DNA from: an uncultured Flaviramulus sp.
GTDB lineage: Bacteria; Bacteroidota; Bacteroidia; Flavobacteriales; Flavobacteriaceae
Reading direction: 5' to 3'
DNA length: 64,000 nucleotides
Assembly: GCA_947501105.1 (NCBI GenBank)
Contig: CANMUP010000004.1
Span: forward strand, 62,001 to 126,000
Part shown: positions 1 to 8,210 of the stretch, one piece after another
Layout: each line of letters opens with the position of its first letter
Numbering within the stretch: position 1 is the stretch's first letter
Notes under the pieces: model-generated
The model's database searches: none
Seen by the model: only the letters and a program-made list of their open reading frames with translations
Told to the model about the DNA's origin: nothing
Made by a program: the position numbers and the translations under genes

Positions 1-764
1 ATTTGTTTATTTAATGATGTTTCATCTATATGTGTTTCAAATTGTAAACGATCTTCAAACTGAATTTTAGAAATTTCAATATAGTTTTCAACCATTTCTA
101 ATTCATCTTCTAAAGCGATAGAATTTACATCGCTTTTAGTTAGGGAGTAGCGTAAAGTTTCGGATAAACTTGTAAGCATGTTTCTAGCTCTGTCTACATC
201 TTCAAGCATTAATCCTCTAATGTTGTTCAAACTATTAAACATAAAGTGCGGATTTATTTGCCCCTTTAAAGTATTTAATTGAGATTCTCTCAGATTAGCT
301 TGTAATTCGGCATTTTTTATTTTCTCTTCTTTAACTTCTCTGTATAAAGCAGAAAAAGAGGATATTAAATACCAAACTATCCAGACAAACCAATTGTAAA
401 TATTTGTTGGTAATCTGCCGTATTCGGTTGCTTCTTTTCCTTGAATAGAAACATAAACAATGTCTATAATTGGCCATAAAATTAAATTAAAAAGAACTGT
501 AGCTAAAACTAAGAAACCTAAGAATTTAAATATTTTTAAGGTTAAAGTCTCATCTTTTTTAACAAATTTATCTATACAAAACTGTATTCCAGAAGTTAAG
601 AGTACAACTAAAACAAACCAGCTTAAACCTTCCAAAACAATATAAGAAAGCTCTAATCTTCCAGTTTTTACAGCCGATTGATATTTTAAAAGATAAGAAG
701 GAAGTAGCGTGATAGTCCAAACCAAATAATTTGGCAATGCCTTTTTCGAAAATAAATATTTCAT
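1..764 (-). CDS. LytS/YehU-like sensor histidine kinase, C-terminus cut by window edge
   Basis: Partial membrane histidine kinase of the His_kinase (LytS/YehU) family. It reads leftwards from an ATG at 764 and is still open at position 1, so about 254 codons are present and the ATPase domain lies outside the window. The N-terminal half has about four hydrophobic membrane segments. A short coiled linker follows, then the phosphoacceptor block QINPHFMFNSLNN with His at about residue 173. PHFxFN motifs of this kind are typical of the family, which usually pairs with a LytTR response regulator; any such partner would lie to the left, outside the window. No obvious ribosome-binding site precedes the start, as is normal in Bacteroidota. 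Family assignment is firm, the signal sensed is unknown. Confidence 0.88.
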   Translation of the reverse strand, partial: MKYLFSKKALPNYLVWTITLLPSYLLKYQSAVKTGRLELSYIVLEGLSWFVLVVLLTSGIQFCIDKFVKKDETLTLKIFKFLGFLVLATVLFNLILWPIIDIVYVSIQGKEATEYGRLPTNIYNWFVWIVWYLISSFSALYREVKEEKIKNAELQANLRESQLNTLKGQINPHFMFNSLNNIRGLMLEDVDRARNMLTSLSETLRYSLTKSDVNSIALEDELEMVENYIEISKIQFEDRLQFETHIDETSLNKQ

Positions 765-1146
765 TCTTATTTTAATATGGAATGGATTATCAAACTTACA
801 ATTTAATATTAAAAATTATTTAACTCCATTTAAATTTTTATTCAGGTGTGTTTATAAGTTTTTCCATGATGATTACTTTATTTTACCCTAAGGCAACTTG
901 AATGATTAGTTCTACTAAAGCTTTTACTAAATGGATCATAATACTGTTCGTTTTTTGATTGATGGTGTAAATATAAGTTAGGTAATGTGTTTAAAAATTT
1001 GAAATATGATGAGTGGCAATTTGACTATGATAAGCGGAAAATGAAAACCAACAATTGTTAGCTAAACCATTTCAGTTCGACAAAAACACTTAAATGACTT
1101 ATTTTTAATTTATTATCTTTAAATACTAACTAAATACTTAATTATT
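765..1146. other. Intergenic region between divergent kinase and DoxX genes
   Basis: About 380 bases separate the divergently read kinase and DoxX genes. I see no open frame with coding character, no RNA gene and no strong hairpin. A TATCTTTA stretch near 1114-1121, about 25 bases before the DoxX start, resembles the Bacteroidota -7 element TAnnTTTG with one mismatch and may be the DoxX promoter. Both promoters presumably lie in this stretch. Confidence 0.4.
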
Positions 1147-1515
1147 ATGAATTCAAAAGTTTTTATGGTCGTAAGAATACTTCTTGGCCTTTTCGTTCTA
1201 GTCTTTGGACTAAACAAATTTTTTCACTTTATTCCATTTGGAGAAATGTCTGCCGAGGCTGGAGCTTATTTTGGAGCATTATCTTCTGCAAAAGTAATTA
1301 CTTTAGTAGCTATTGTTGAAATTGTTGCTGGTATAGGTTTAATATTCAACAAATACGGTGCTTTATTAGCGTTAATTTTAATGAGTGTTTCTGTAAATGC
1401 CGTACTATTTCATGCTACTTTAGCTCCAGAAGGTATTGGACCAGCATTAGCTTTATTAGTACTTAACATTTTAGCACTTTATGGATATAAGGACAGTTAC
1501 AAATCTTTGTTATAA
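1147..1515 (+). CDS. DoxX family membrane protein
   Basis: Small inner-membrane protein of 122 residues with four predicted hydrophobic helices at roughly residues 5-25, 45-68, 70-90 and 95-113. The opening pattern VRILLGLFVLVFGLNKFFHF and the overall size match DoxX-like proteins. Members are linked in some bacteria to quinone or redox-stress functions, but the role here cannot be told from sequence. The gene stands alone, with a strong hairpin terminator 20 bases after its stop codon, so it is probably monocistronic. Alternative: a DoxX-related SURF4-like protein of unknown role. Confidence 0.8.
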   Translation: MNSKVFMVVRILLGLFVLVFGLNKFFHFIPFGEMSAEAGAYFGALSSAKVITLVAIVEIVAGIGLIFNKYGALLALILMSVSVNAVLFHATLAPEGIGPALALLVLNILALYGYKDSYKSLL

Positions 1516-1532
1516 AGGGTTATATATATAAC

Positions 1533-1560
1533 AAAAAAGAGGCTTTTAGGCCTCTTTTTT
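1533..1560 (+). terminator. Rho-independent terminator after DoxX gene
   Basis: The arms GAGGC and GCCTC (1539-1543 and 1550-1554) enclose a six-base loop. They are flanked by A6 on the left and T6 on the right, so the stem extends by A-T pairs and ends in a U-tract. It begins 17 bases after the DoxX stop codon. Confidence 0.9.
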
Positions 1561-1625
1561 GTTTAAACCAATTAATTAGTAAATTTACAGTATATAAATG
1601 CCTCACAAATTTCAATAAACAAGTC

Positions 1626-2129
1626 ATGTTGATTTACCCCAAAATCATAAATAGCTTAATTATCATTTTAGTACTTTTTTGTATTACTGCATGTACTACA
1701 GCAAAGAGCACAGTACATAATTCTAATATTGAAGAAATAAATCCAAAGCTTATTTTTTTAAATTATACAATTTCTGAAGACAATAAGGGAGAAAAAAACA
1801 TTCAATTTATTAATAAAATAATAGCTGATGGCAAGCTAAAAACAAACAGCAACAAATACATTAAAAATGGTGTTTCTGGTGATTTAATATGTAATCAGCT
1901 TGGTAAAGACTCTAGTGTATTACAAAGTGTAATAATAAAGAATCCGTTAGTAAAAACCTTTGAGTATGTTGATGATTCGAAAGCTTTTAAAACAAAAAAA
2001 GTAGAGTTAAAAGACACCGAATTTTCATTAAAACTAAAATTAGAACCTAACACAAAATACATTAGTATTTATGAAATCACAAAAATTTTAACACAAACTA
2101 AGCCATTAATTAAAACTAAAATCAACTAA
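1626..2129 (+). CDS. Putative lipoprotein of unknown function
   Basis: 167 residues. The N-terminus is a lipoprotein signal: a hydrophobic stretch at about residues 8-22 ending in the lipobox ITAC with the lipidated Cys at 23. The remainder is Lys/Asn-rich and soluble, with no motif I recognise. Only three bases separate its stop from the start of the secreted M64 peptidase gene, so the two are very likely co-transcribed and may act together at the envelope, for example as a partner or inhibitor. That link is inference from spacing alone. Confidence 0.65.
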   Translation: MLIYPKIINSLIIILVLFCITACTTAKSTVHNSNIEEINPKLIFLNYTISEDNKGEKNIQFINKIIADGKLKTNSNKYIKNGVSGDLICNQLGKDSSVLQSVIIKNPLVKTFEYVDDSKAFKTKKVELKDTEFSLKLKLEPNTKYISIYEITKILTQTKPLIKTKIN

Positions 2130-2132
2130 TTT

Positions 2133-3524
2133 ATGAAGCATTCTTTACTTTATATATTATGCCTACTAAATATAGGATTTATTAATGCTCAAATTTTTGA
2201 TGTTGAAACTATTAAAGCTTCTGGAGATAATGATAAAAGAATAAATCTTGTTATTTTAAGTGAAGGCTATCAAACGAGTGAGTTTTCAAAATTTATTACA
2301 GATGCCACAAACTTTTCAAACGAAATGTTTACACAATCTCCATTTAAAGAATATGCAGATTATTTTAATGTATACGTCATAAAAGTACCATCAAACGAAA
2401 GCGGTACAGATCATCCCGCTACAGCAACCGATGTAGTAGAACCCGTTTTTCCTGCCTCAATTAAAGACACCTATTTTAACACTTCTTTTGATACCTCTGG
2501 TTTTCACAGATTACTTTACACATATAACTCCTCTTTAGTCTATAATGTGCTAGCCAACAATTTTCCTGAATACGATCAACCTATTATTTTAGTTAATTCA
2601 TCAGAATATGGTGGTGCTGGTGGTCCTTACGCTGTTTCATCTACTGGAAGCAGTGCTAATGAAATTGCTATTCATGAGTTGGGACATTCGCTTTTTAATT
2701 TAAGAGATGAATATTATCCTGGAGATGGGAATCTTTTTGAATCTATTAATGCTACTAAAGAAACAAATTCAAGCTTGGTAAGATGGAAAAATTGGGTAGG
2801 GATTAATGCTGTTAGTATATACCCTTACGGATCTTCTGGTGAATCTGCTACTTGGAACAGACCACATCAAAGTTGTAAAATGCGTTACTTAGGAGTGCCT
2901 TTTTGTTCTGTTTGTCAAGAAGGAATTATAGAAAAAATTCACAGCTTAGTTTCACCAATAGACTCTTATTTACCAGTTTCAAACTCAATAAATACTTCAA
3001 CATATCCAATTGATTTTCAATTAAGTTTAATAAAGCCTATCCCTAATACTTTAGAAAGTGTATGGACATTAAATGCTTCAAACTTTGCAAATAATGTTGA
3101 TGATGTTTCTATTATTGAAACCGATTTAAACACCGGAACTAATAATTTAACTGCTGTAGTCAATGATGTCTCTCCGCTTTTAAAGGTTGATAATCATGAA
3201 ACCGTTCATGTTTACTCGGTTACATGGACTATAACTAAATCTGCTTTAGGCATTGACGATATTACAAGCGATGAAAATAGTTTTGAAATTACATTATACC
3301 CAAATCCATCAAATCATATTGTAAACTTAAAGGTTGAAAGTAAAAGTGTAACTAACTTAAAAGTAGACATTATTAGTTTAGATGGGAAAAAGATAAAATC
3401 GACAAAAATTTCTAGTTATGAAACTAATGAAGTTGATATTAGCCGTTTGAGTCAAGGTATTTATATTGCTAATTTTTACTCAAATAATGTACTATTAACC
3501 AGCAAACGTTTTGTAAAAAACTAA
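2133..3524 (+). CDS. Secreted M64-family (IgA-peptidase-like) metallopeptidase with T9SS C-terminal domain
   Basis: 463 residues. A signal peptide ends near residue 19 (INA before Gln). The catalytic domain carries the zinc-binding motif HELGH at 181-185, followed by RDEYY, a context typical of peptidase family M64 (named after Clostridium IgA protease). The last 80 or so residues begin with the ITLYPNPS pattern and end in a beta-strand-rich module ending in KRFVKN. That is a type A sorting domain, so the enzyme should cross the outer membrane by type IX secretion and be displayed or released. The substrate is unknown; immunoglobulin is unlikely to be the natural target in a free-living flavobacterium. 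Probably co-transcribed with the lipoprotein gene three bases upstream. Confidence 0.88.
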   Translation: MKHSLLYILCLLNIGFINAQIFDVETIKASGDNDKRINLVILSEGYQTSEFSKFITDATNFSNEMFTQSPFKEYADYFNVYVIKVPSNESGTDHPATATDVVEPVFPASIKDTYFNTSFDTSGFHRLLYTYNSSLVYNVLANNFPEYDQPIILVNSSEYGGAGGPYAVSSTGSSANEIAIHELGHSLFNLRDEYYPGDGNLFESINATKETNSSLVRWKNWVGINAVSIYPYGSSGESATWNRPHQSCKMRYLGVPFCSVCQEGIIEKIHSLVSPIDSYLPVSNSINTSTYPIDFQLSLIKPIPNTLESVWTLNASNFANNVDDVSIIETDLNTGTNNLTAVVNDVSPLLKVDNHETVHVYSVTWTITKSALGIDDITSDENSFEITLYPNPSNHIVNLKVESKSVTNLKVDIISLDGKKIKSTKISSYETNEVDISRLSQGIYIANFYSNNVLLTSKRFVKN

Positions 3525-3530
3525 GTATGC

Positions 3531-4085
3531 TTAGGGGATTCTTTTCTTTAAAAGCAAAATTTGCCCTAAATGACTTGATTGATGTTCCATAACATGATAC
3601 CAAGACCAATGATTATTCATTCTATAACCTTCGGGTACAATTGTTAGCCATTTATCATCTTTTCCTTTTAAATATTCAAGTGTATTTTTTCTAACTTCAC
3701 TATAAATATCCAAATAGTAACTAATTGGTTTTCCTTTATGTTTTTCTCTGGCTTCATCACCCATAGACATTCTTGTTTCCCAAACTTCTTTCTCTTTATC
3801 ATTAAACTCTCTGTTCTCAAAAGTATAAACTTGGTAAAACTTCTCTGTAGCAGCTAAATGCAAAACTAAAGTCCCAATGCTGTTAGCGTTTTCATCTAAC
3901 AAAAAATCTATTTCATCAACCTCTAAATCTTTTACTGTTCTTTCCACTCTATTTTTCATGTCGTTTAACATTGAAACAAGAACCCCAACATTGGGTGTAA
4001 AGCCTTCTTCAGCTTTAATAACACGTTGCGCACTGACTGTTAAAGTAACAACGAAGCACAATAGAATAAGTAAATGGTTTCTCAT
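3531..4085 (-). CDS. Secreted DinB-like four-helix protein
   Basis: 184 residues with a cleavable signal peptide (residues 1-19, ending VSA before Gln). The rest looks like a DinB/DUF664-type helical bundle. A first His lies in the stretch TLVLHLAATE and two more in HVMEHQSSHLGQ near the C-terminus, a spacing that matches the metal-binding triad of the DinB superfamily. Secreted DinB-like proteins are common in Bacteroidota but their activity is not established. It is convergent with the M64 peptidase gene (six-base gap) and lies five bases downstream of the DUF4136 gene on the same strand, suggesting a two-gene operon. Confidence 0.75.
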   Translation of the reverse strand: MRNHLLILLCFVVTLTVSAQRVIKAEEGFTPNVGVLVSMLNDMKNRVERTVKDLEVDEIDFLLDENANSIGTLVLHLAATEKFYQVYTFENREFNDKEKEVWETRMSMGDEAREKHKGKPISYYLDIYSEVRKNTLEYLKGKDDKWLTIVPEGYRMNNHWSWYHVMEHQSSHLGQILLLKKRIP

Positions 4086-4090
4086 AATTA

Positions 4091-4612
4091 TTATTTTTCG
4101 GGTGGGTAATTAACTAATATTTTATCTATAATGGCATTTAAACGTAATTCTCGATTTTCTGGTGATGCATTTGGATTAAAACTAGATTCACTTACAGCTT
4201 GCCAAAAAAGTCCTTTCCCATTCTCGTCAACAAAATCAATTATAATTTGACGATTTACATTAGCTTGACCTATTGGAATACCTAGAGATACGCCTCCGCC
4301 AACATTGCGTCCGCCTCCACCTAAACCAACACCAACAGTATTTCGCTGTACAGCTTGAAACTCGCTACTTTTAATATCAATAAAAAAATCTGGTTTCTCT
4401 GCTAAACTAAACCCTTTTGCTTGCATTTTTGTATCTAAAGCATCAAGAAAACGCTTGGTATCTAAATCACTTAAACCCGTTTTCATATTCGCATAATAAT
4501 TGTAGGTTTTGTATTTAGAAAAATCTGTGCTTTTATCAAAATCATAATTAACATGAATGGGCGCACAGGATACAATTAATAGGGTTAATACGAGTGTTTT
4601 TAAATATTTCAT
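4091..4612 (-). CDS. DUF4136 family lipoprotein
   Basis: 173 residues. The N-terminal lipoprotein signal ends in IVSC with Cys 16 as the lipidation site. The body starts with YDFDKSTDFSKYKTYNYY, a pattern typical of DUF4136 proteins, and contains a glycine-rich stretch at about residues 95-110 followed by a beta-rich C-terminal part. DUF4136 proteins are envelope lipoproteins of unknown function, widespread in Bacteroidota. It is the first gene of a likely pair with the DinB-like gene five bases downstream. Confidence 0.82.
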   Translation of the reverse strand: MKYLKTLVLTLLIVSCAPIHVNYDFDKSTDFSKYKTYNYYANMKTGLSDLDTKRFLDALDTKMQAKGFSLAEKPDFFIDIKSSEFQAVQRNTVGVGLGGGGRNVGGGVSLGIPIGQANVNRQIIIDFVDENGKGLFWQAVSESSFNPNASPENRELRLNAIIDKILVNYPPEK

Positions 4613-4731
4613 GGCATTATTTTTCTTTAAAGTTAATCAAAAAACGTTCCATTTACATAAAGAATGAAGTTAAATATTTTGACCTCTAAATTTCTATTAC
4701 GATCTTTAACAGATAATAAAACAGTACTTCT

Positions 4732-5833
4732 ATGAAACTAAAGAACGTATTTATAATGCTTTTTTTTTTGCGCGCTCTCACTAACAACTTTTTCGCAAAA
4801 TAATCGTCCGCAAGAACCTAAAGAGCCTTTTAATTATACTTCTGAAAATATTTTGTTTACAAACAATAGCTCCGATAGCATACAACTAGCAGGCACACTT
4901 ACTGTACCTAAAAACATAAAAAAACCTCCCGTAGCTATACTAATTAGCGGTTCTGGACCTCAAAACAGAAATGAAGAATTAATGGGACATAAACCTTTTT
5001 TAGTACTCTCTGATTACTTAACCAATAATGGCATTGCTGTTTTTCGTTATGATGATAGAGGCATTGGGGAATCTAAAGGAGATTTTAACACAGCTACTTC
5101 TTTTGATTTTGCAACTGATGTTGAGGCAGCGATACTTTACTTAAAAACAAGAAAAGACATTGATAATAAAAAAATTGGATTGATTGGACATAGCGAAGGC
5201 GGATTAATAGCCCCAATTATAGCATCAAAAAACAAAGATGTTGCCTTTATTGTATCGTTAGCAGGAACTGGTGTAGATGGATCTGAAATCATTAAAACTC
5301 AAAGCTGGGAAATTGCTAAACTAATGGGAGCAGTTGAAAAAACACTAAAATTCAATGATACTACAGCAACAATTTCGCATAATATCATTAAAACCAACAA
5401 CGATTCTGAATCTATTAATTTAGCTATAGAAAAAGAACTAAAAGCTTTTAAAGAAAATATTAAAGACACCCCTTATGCTACTTATTTAAACGATGCTCTA
5501 ATAAGCCAATTAAAAGGAATGGCATCAAACGTATGGTTATCAACTTTTATAAAAACAAATCCTTATGATTATTGGTCTAAAACAACTTGTCCTGTATTGG
5601 CATTAAATGGAAGTAAAGATTTACAAGTATTACCCAAACTCAATCTAAAAGCTATAGAAAATGCTCTAAAAAATGCCAATAACAAAGATTTTACCATTAA
5701 AGAATTAAAAGAGTTAAATCATTTGTTTCAAACTTCTGAAACAGGAAACCCAAATGAATATAGGACTTTAGAAGAAACATTTTCTCCAAAAGCTTTAGAA
5801 ATAATAAAAGACTGGATTTTAGAGCGCTTTTAA
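4732..5833 (+). CDS. Secreted alpha/beta hydrolase, reading frame broken at a T10 tract in the signal peptide
   Basis: Serine hydrolase of the alpha/beta fold. The frame open from about 4757 holds the oxyanion region SGSGPQNRNE, the DRGIGES block, the nucleophile elbow GHSEGG, an Asp in NGSKDLQV and the catalytic His in LNHLFQ; the enzyme class fits an esterase or acyl hydrolase. The natural start appears to be ATG 4732, encoding MKLKNVFIMLFF, the first half of a signal peptide. The second half, ALSLTTFSQ, is in the next frame. The switch lies in ten T residues at 4760-4769; nine would restore one continuous protein of about 366 residues. As sequenced, the ATG frame stops after 23 codons, and only a signal-less protein from TTG 4853 could be made. 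This is a sequencing or assembly indel, a real inactivation, or phase variation. Confidence 0.8.
4760..4769 (+). repeat. T10 homopolymer at the frameshift site
   Basis: Ten consecutive T residues inside the signal-peptide codons of the alpha/beta hydrolase. Removing one T fuses the upstream ATG frame to the hydrolase frame, so this tract decides whether a secreted enzyme is made. Such tracts are prone both to replication slippage and to read errors. Confidence 0.9.
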
Positions 5834-5840
5834 AAAAACA

Positions 5841-6839
5841 CTAATTATTCAACATTTTCCAAAGCAGATCTTTAAGTTCTGTAATACCTTGTTGTGCCAC
5901 AGAAGAAATAAATAGGTATGGAATTGGGAGTTCGTTATCTAACTCTGTTTTAAGCTCTGCTTTTAATTCATCGTCAAGCATATCGCATTTTGAAATAGCT
6001 ATAATACGCTCTTTATCCAACATTTCTGGATTGTATCTGCGTAATTCATCTAACAAAATATCGTATTGTTTTTTAATATCCTCTGCATCAGCAGGAATTA
6101 AAAATAACAAAATGGAATTACGCTCTATATGACGTAAAAAATAGTGTCCAAGTCCCTTGCCTTCAGCAGCTCCTTCAATAATTCCAGGAATATCTGCCAT
6201 AACAAAAGTTTGAAAATCGCGATACTCAACAATGCCTAAGTTGGGTTTTAAGGTAGTAAACTCGTAATCGGCAATTTTAGGTTTTGCTGAAGTAACAACA
6301 GATAATAGCGTAGATTTTCCTGCATTTGGAAAACCAACCAAACCAACATCTGCAAGTATTTTTAACTCTAAAGTAATGTGTCTTTCCTCTAATGGAAGTC
6401 CAGGTTGAGCGTACCGTGGCGTTTGATTAGTGGAAGATTTAAAGTGCCAGTTTCCTAGCCCTCCTTTTCCGCCTTCTACAACAATCTTTTCTTCGCCTTG
6501 TTCGGTAATTTCAAAAATAATATCGTTAGTTTCTGTATCTCTAACCACTGTACCTAAAGGCACATCAACATACATATCTTCACCATCCGCTCCAGAACTA
6601 CGGCTTTTACTTCCATGCAAGCCATGACCAGCTCTAATATGCTTTTTGAATTTTAAGGGCAAAAGCGTCCAAAGGTTTGAGTTTCCTCGAAGTATAACAT
6701 GTCCTCCGCGACCACCATCTCCACCATCTGGACCGCCTTTAGTTATATATTTCTCGCGATGTAAGTGTACCGAACCTTTGCCTCCGTTTCCAGAGGCTAC
6801 ATACATTTTTACGTAGTCAACAAAATTTCCTTCAGTCAT
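5841..6839 (-). CDS. obgE: Ribosome-associated GTPase Obg/CgtA
   Basis: 332 residues from the ATG giving [11 protein letters not shown]; an ATG four codons upstream (6851) is less likely because known flavobacterial Obg proteins begin at MTEGNF. The N-terminal glycine-rich Obg domain (about 1-160) contains the typical [10 protein letters not shown] and [14 protein letters not shown] stretches. The G domain follows: GFPNAGKST (G1), ADIPG (G3), SKCD in place of NKxD (G4) and SSVA (G5). There is no long C-terminal extension. Obg binds the 50S subunit and couples GTP/ppGpp state to ribosome maturation. It lies about 80 bases downstream of the hpt-adk gene on the same strand, a common Bacteroidota neighbourhood. 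Confidence 0.97.
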   Translation of the reverse strand: MTEGNFVDYVKMYVASGNGGKGSVHLHREKYITKGGPDGGDGGRGGHVILRGNSNLWTLLPLKFKKHIRAGHGLHGSKSRSSGADGEDMYVDVPLGTVVRDTETNDIIFEITEQGEEKIVVEGGKGGLGNWHFKSSTNQTPRYAQPGLPLEERHITLELKILADVGLVGFPNAGKSTLLSVVTSAKPKIADYEFTTLKPNLGIVEYRDFQTFVMADIPGIIEGAAEGKGLGHYFLRHIERNSILLFLIPADAEDIKKQYDILLDELRRYNPEMLDKERIIAISKCDMLDDELKAELKTELDNELPIPYLFISSVAQQGITELKDLLWKMLNN

Positions 6840-6921
6840 ACCTCTTGTCATTTCCGCGAAAGCGAAAATCTTATTAATTTAAACTAAATGTGTGAATTCC
6901 TGCTTTTGCAAGAATGACAAT

Positions 6922-8031
6922 CTATAACTTGTCTATAGTATTACTCAGCCTTACTGTAATATCTTCAACACTACCAACACCATCTACACCAAAATATTTG
7001 TTTTGTGCAGAGTAATAATCTTTTAAAATAGCTGTTTTATTATAATACTCAGTAATTCTATTTCTAATAATAGATTCGTCAGCATCATCTACTCTTCCAC
7101 TGGTTTCTCCTCTTTTTAACAAACGTTGAACCAAAACCTCATCATCAACTTCTAAAGCTATCATTGCATTTATTTGAGAATCTTTACTTTCCATTAACTT
7201 ATCAAGTGCATCAGCTTGTGCATTAGTACGCGGAAAACCATCAAAAATAAACCCATTTGCATCAGCATTTTTCTCAACTTCAGCTTCCAACATACCTATA
7301 GTTACTTGATCCGGAACCAGTTCGCCCTTATCCATATAAGATTTTGCCAACATCCCTAAAGCAGTTTTGTTTTTAATATTAAACCTAAAAACATCGCCAG
7401 TAGAAATATGCACTAGGCTATACTTTTCTTTTAAAAATTCTGCTTGTGTTCCTTTTCCTGCTCCTGGAGGACCAAATAGCACTAAATTTGTCATGTGTTG
7501 TGTTTCTTTTATTTGATATACTTCTGGTATGTCTCTTCCTAGCCCATCATAATCGAGCCCGTAGCCCACTATAAATTTGTTAGGTATTTCTATACCAACG
7601 TAATGTAGTTTAAAATCTTTTTTATACGCTTCAGGTTTATAAAACAAGGTCGCTATTTTAAGCGACTTTACATTTTCATTTTTAAAAATCCTGTGTACTT
7701 CTGTTAGGGTATTTCCCGTATCAATAATATCTTCTAAGATAACAACTGTTCGCCCAGACAAATCTTGAGTAAGACCTATTAAACGTTGAATATCTTCAGA
7801 TGATTTAACCCCTTCGTAAGATGCTAATTTTATAAATGTAACCTCGCATGGTTTTGGGTACTTTTTTACAAAATCGCTCACCACCATAAAAGATCCATTT
7901 AAAATACCTATAAAAACAGGTATTTCATCTCCTAAATCATTAGAGATTTCATTTACCAAACGGTCAATAGCAACATCAATTTCTTCTGCAGAAATAAATG
8001 GTTTAAAATATTTATCGTGTAGCTTTATCAC
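6922..8031 (-). CDS. Hypoxanthine phosphoribosyltransferase - adenylate kinase fusion
   Basis: One 369-residue frame encoding two purine enzymes. Residues 1 to about 178 form a type I phosphoribosyltransferase of the HPRT family, with the PRPP-binding motif VVILEDIIDTGNTL at 96-109. Residues 180-369 form a complete short-type adenylate kinase starting MTNLVLFGPPGAGKGT, with the P-loop at 187-195, the DGFPR motif and no zinc LID insertion. The second domain starts with its own Met (ATG at 7494), so internal initiation could also give free Adk. No stop or long linker lies between the parts. HPRT makes IMP/GMP from bases and PRPP; Adk balances AMP, ADP and ATP. A TTG-N18-TATCTTTG promoter sits about 20 bases upstream. 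Functions are certain; covalent fusion is what the sequence shows. Confidence 0.93.
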   Translation of the reverse strand: MIKLHDKYFKPFISAEEIDVAIDRLVNEISNDLGDEIPVFIGILNGSFMVVSDFVKKYPKPCEVTFIKLASYEGVKSSEDIQRLIGLTQDLSGRTVVILEDIIDTGNTLTEVHRIFKNENVKSLKIATLFYKPEAYKKDFKLHYVGIEIPNKFIVGYGLDYDGLGRDIPEVYQIKETQHMTNLVLFGPPGAGKGTQAEFLKEKYSLVHISTGDVFRFNIKNKTALGMLAKSYMDKGELVPDQVTIGMLEAEVEKNADANGFIFDGFPRTNAQADALDKLMESKDSQINAMIALEVDDEVLVQRLLKRGETSGRVDDADESIIRNRITEYYNKTAILKDYYSAQNKYFGVDGVGSVEDITVRLSNTIDKL

Positions 8032-8052
8032 GGTTGTTATTTTTTAAAGGTG

Positions 8053-8081
8053 CAAAGATAATCAATAGATTAACGCCCCAA
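8053..8081 (-). promoter_or_regulatory. Bacteroidota-type promoter of hpt-adk
   Basis: Read on the minus strand, TTG (8081-8079) is followed after 18 bases by TATCTTTG (8060-8053), matching the Bacteroidota -33/-7 pattern TTG...TAnnTTTG. The start codon follows about 20 bases later, giving a very short leader. Confidence 0.7.
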
Positions 8082-8137
8082 TAGCTATCGGGATTATTTT
8101 TTAATTTACTATTTAAGAAGGAATAGATTTTTAAATG

Positions 8138-8145
8138 TATTTTTG
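8138..8145 (+). promoter_or_regulatory. -7 promoter element of purK-purE
   Basis: TATTTTTG matches the Bacteroidota TAnnTTTG element, about 65 bases before the purK start. A clear -33 TTG was not found at the usual distance. Confidence 0.55.
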
Positions 8146-8210
8146 TAGTACAAAAGCAAAAAACAATATTAATTTTAATTTAAAAGGATTCACCTTTTTG
8201 GTAAATTAAC

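Noticed and set aside
765-1146. Small gene in the LytS-DoxX gap
   Set aside because: Frames here are short and interrupted, with no signal peptide or conserved pattern.
8040-8210. Purine riboswitch or PurR-type box between hpt-adk and purK
   Set aside because: Two ordinary divergent promoters explain the gap; no aptamer-like three-way structure or palindrome was found.
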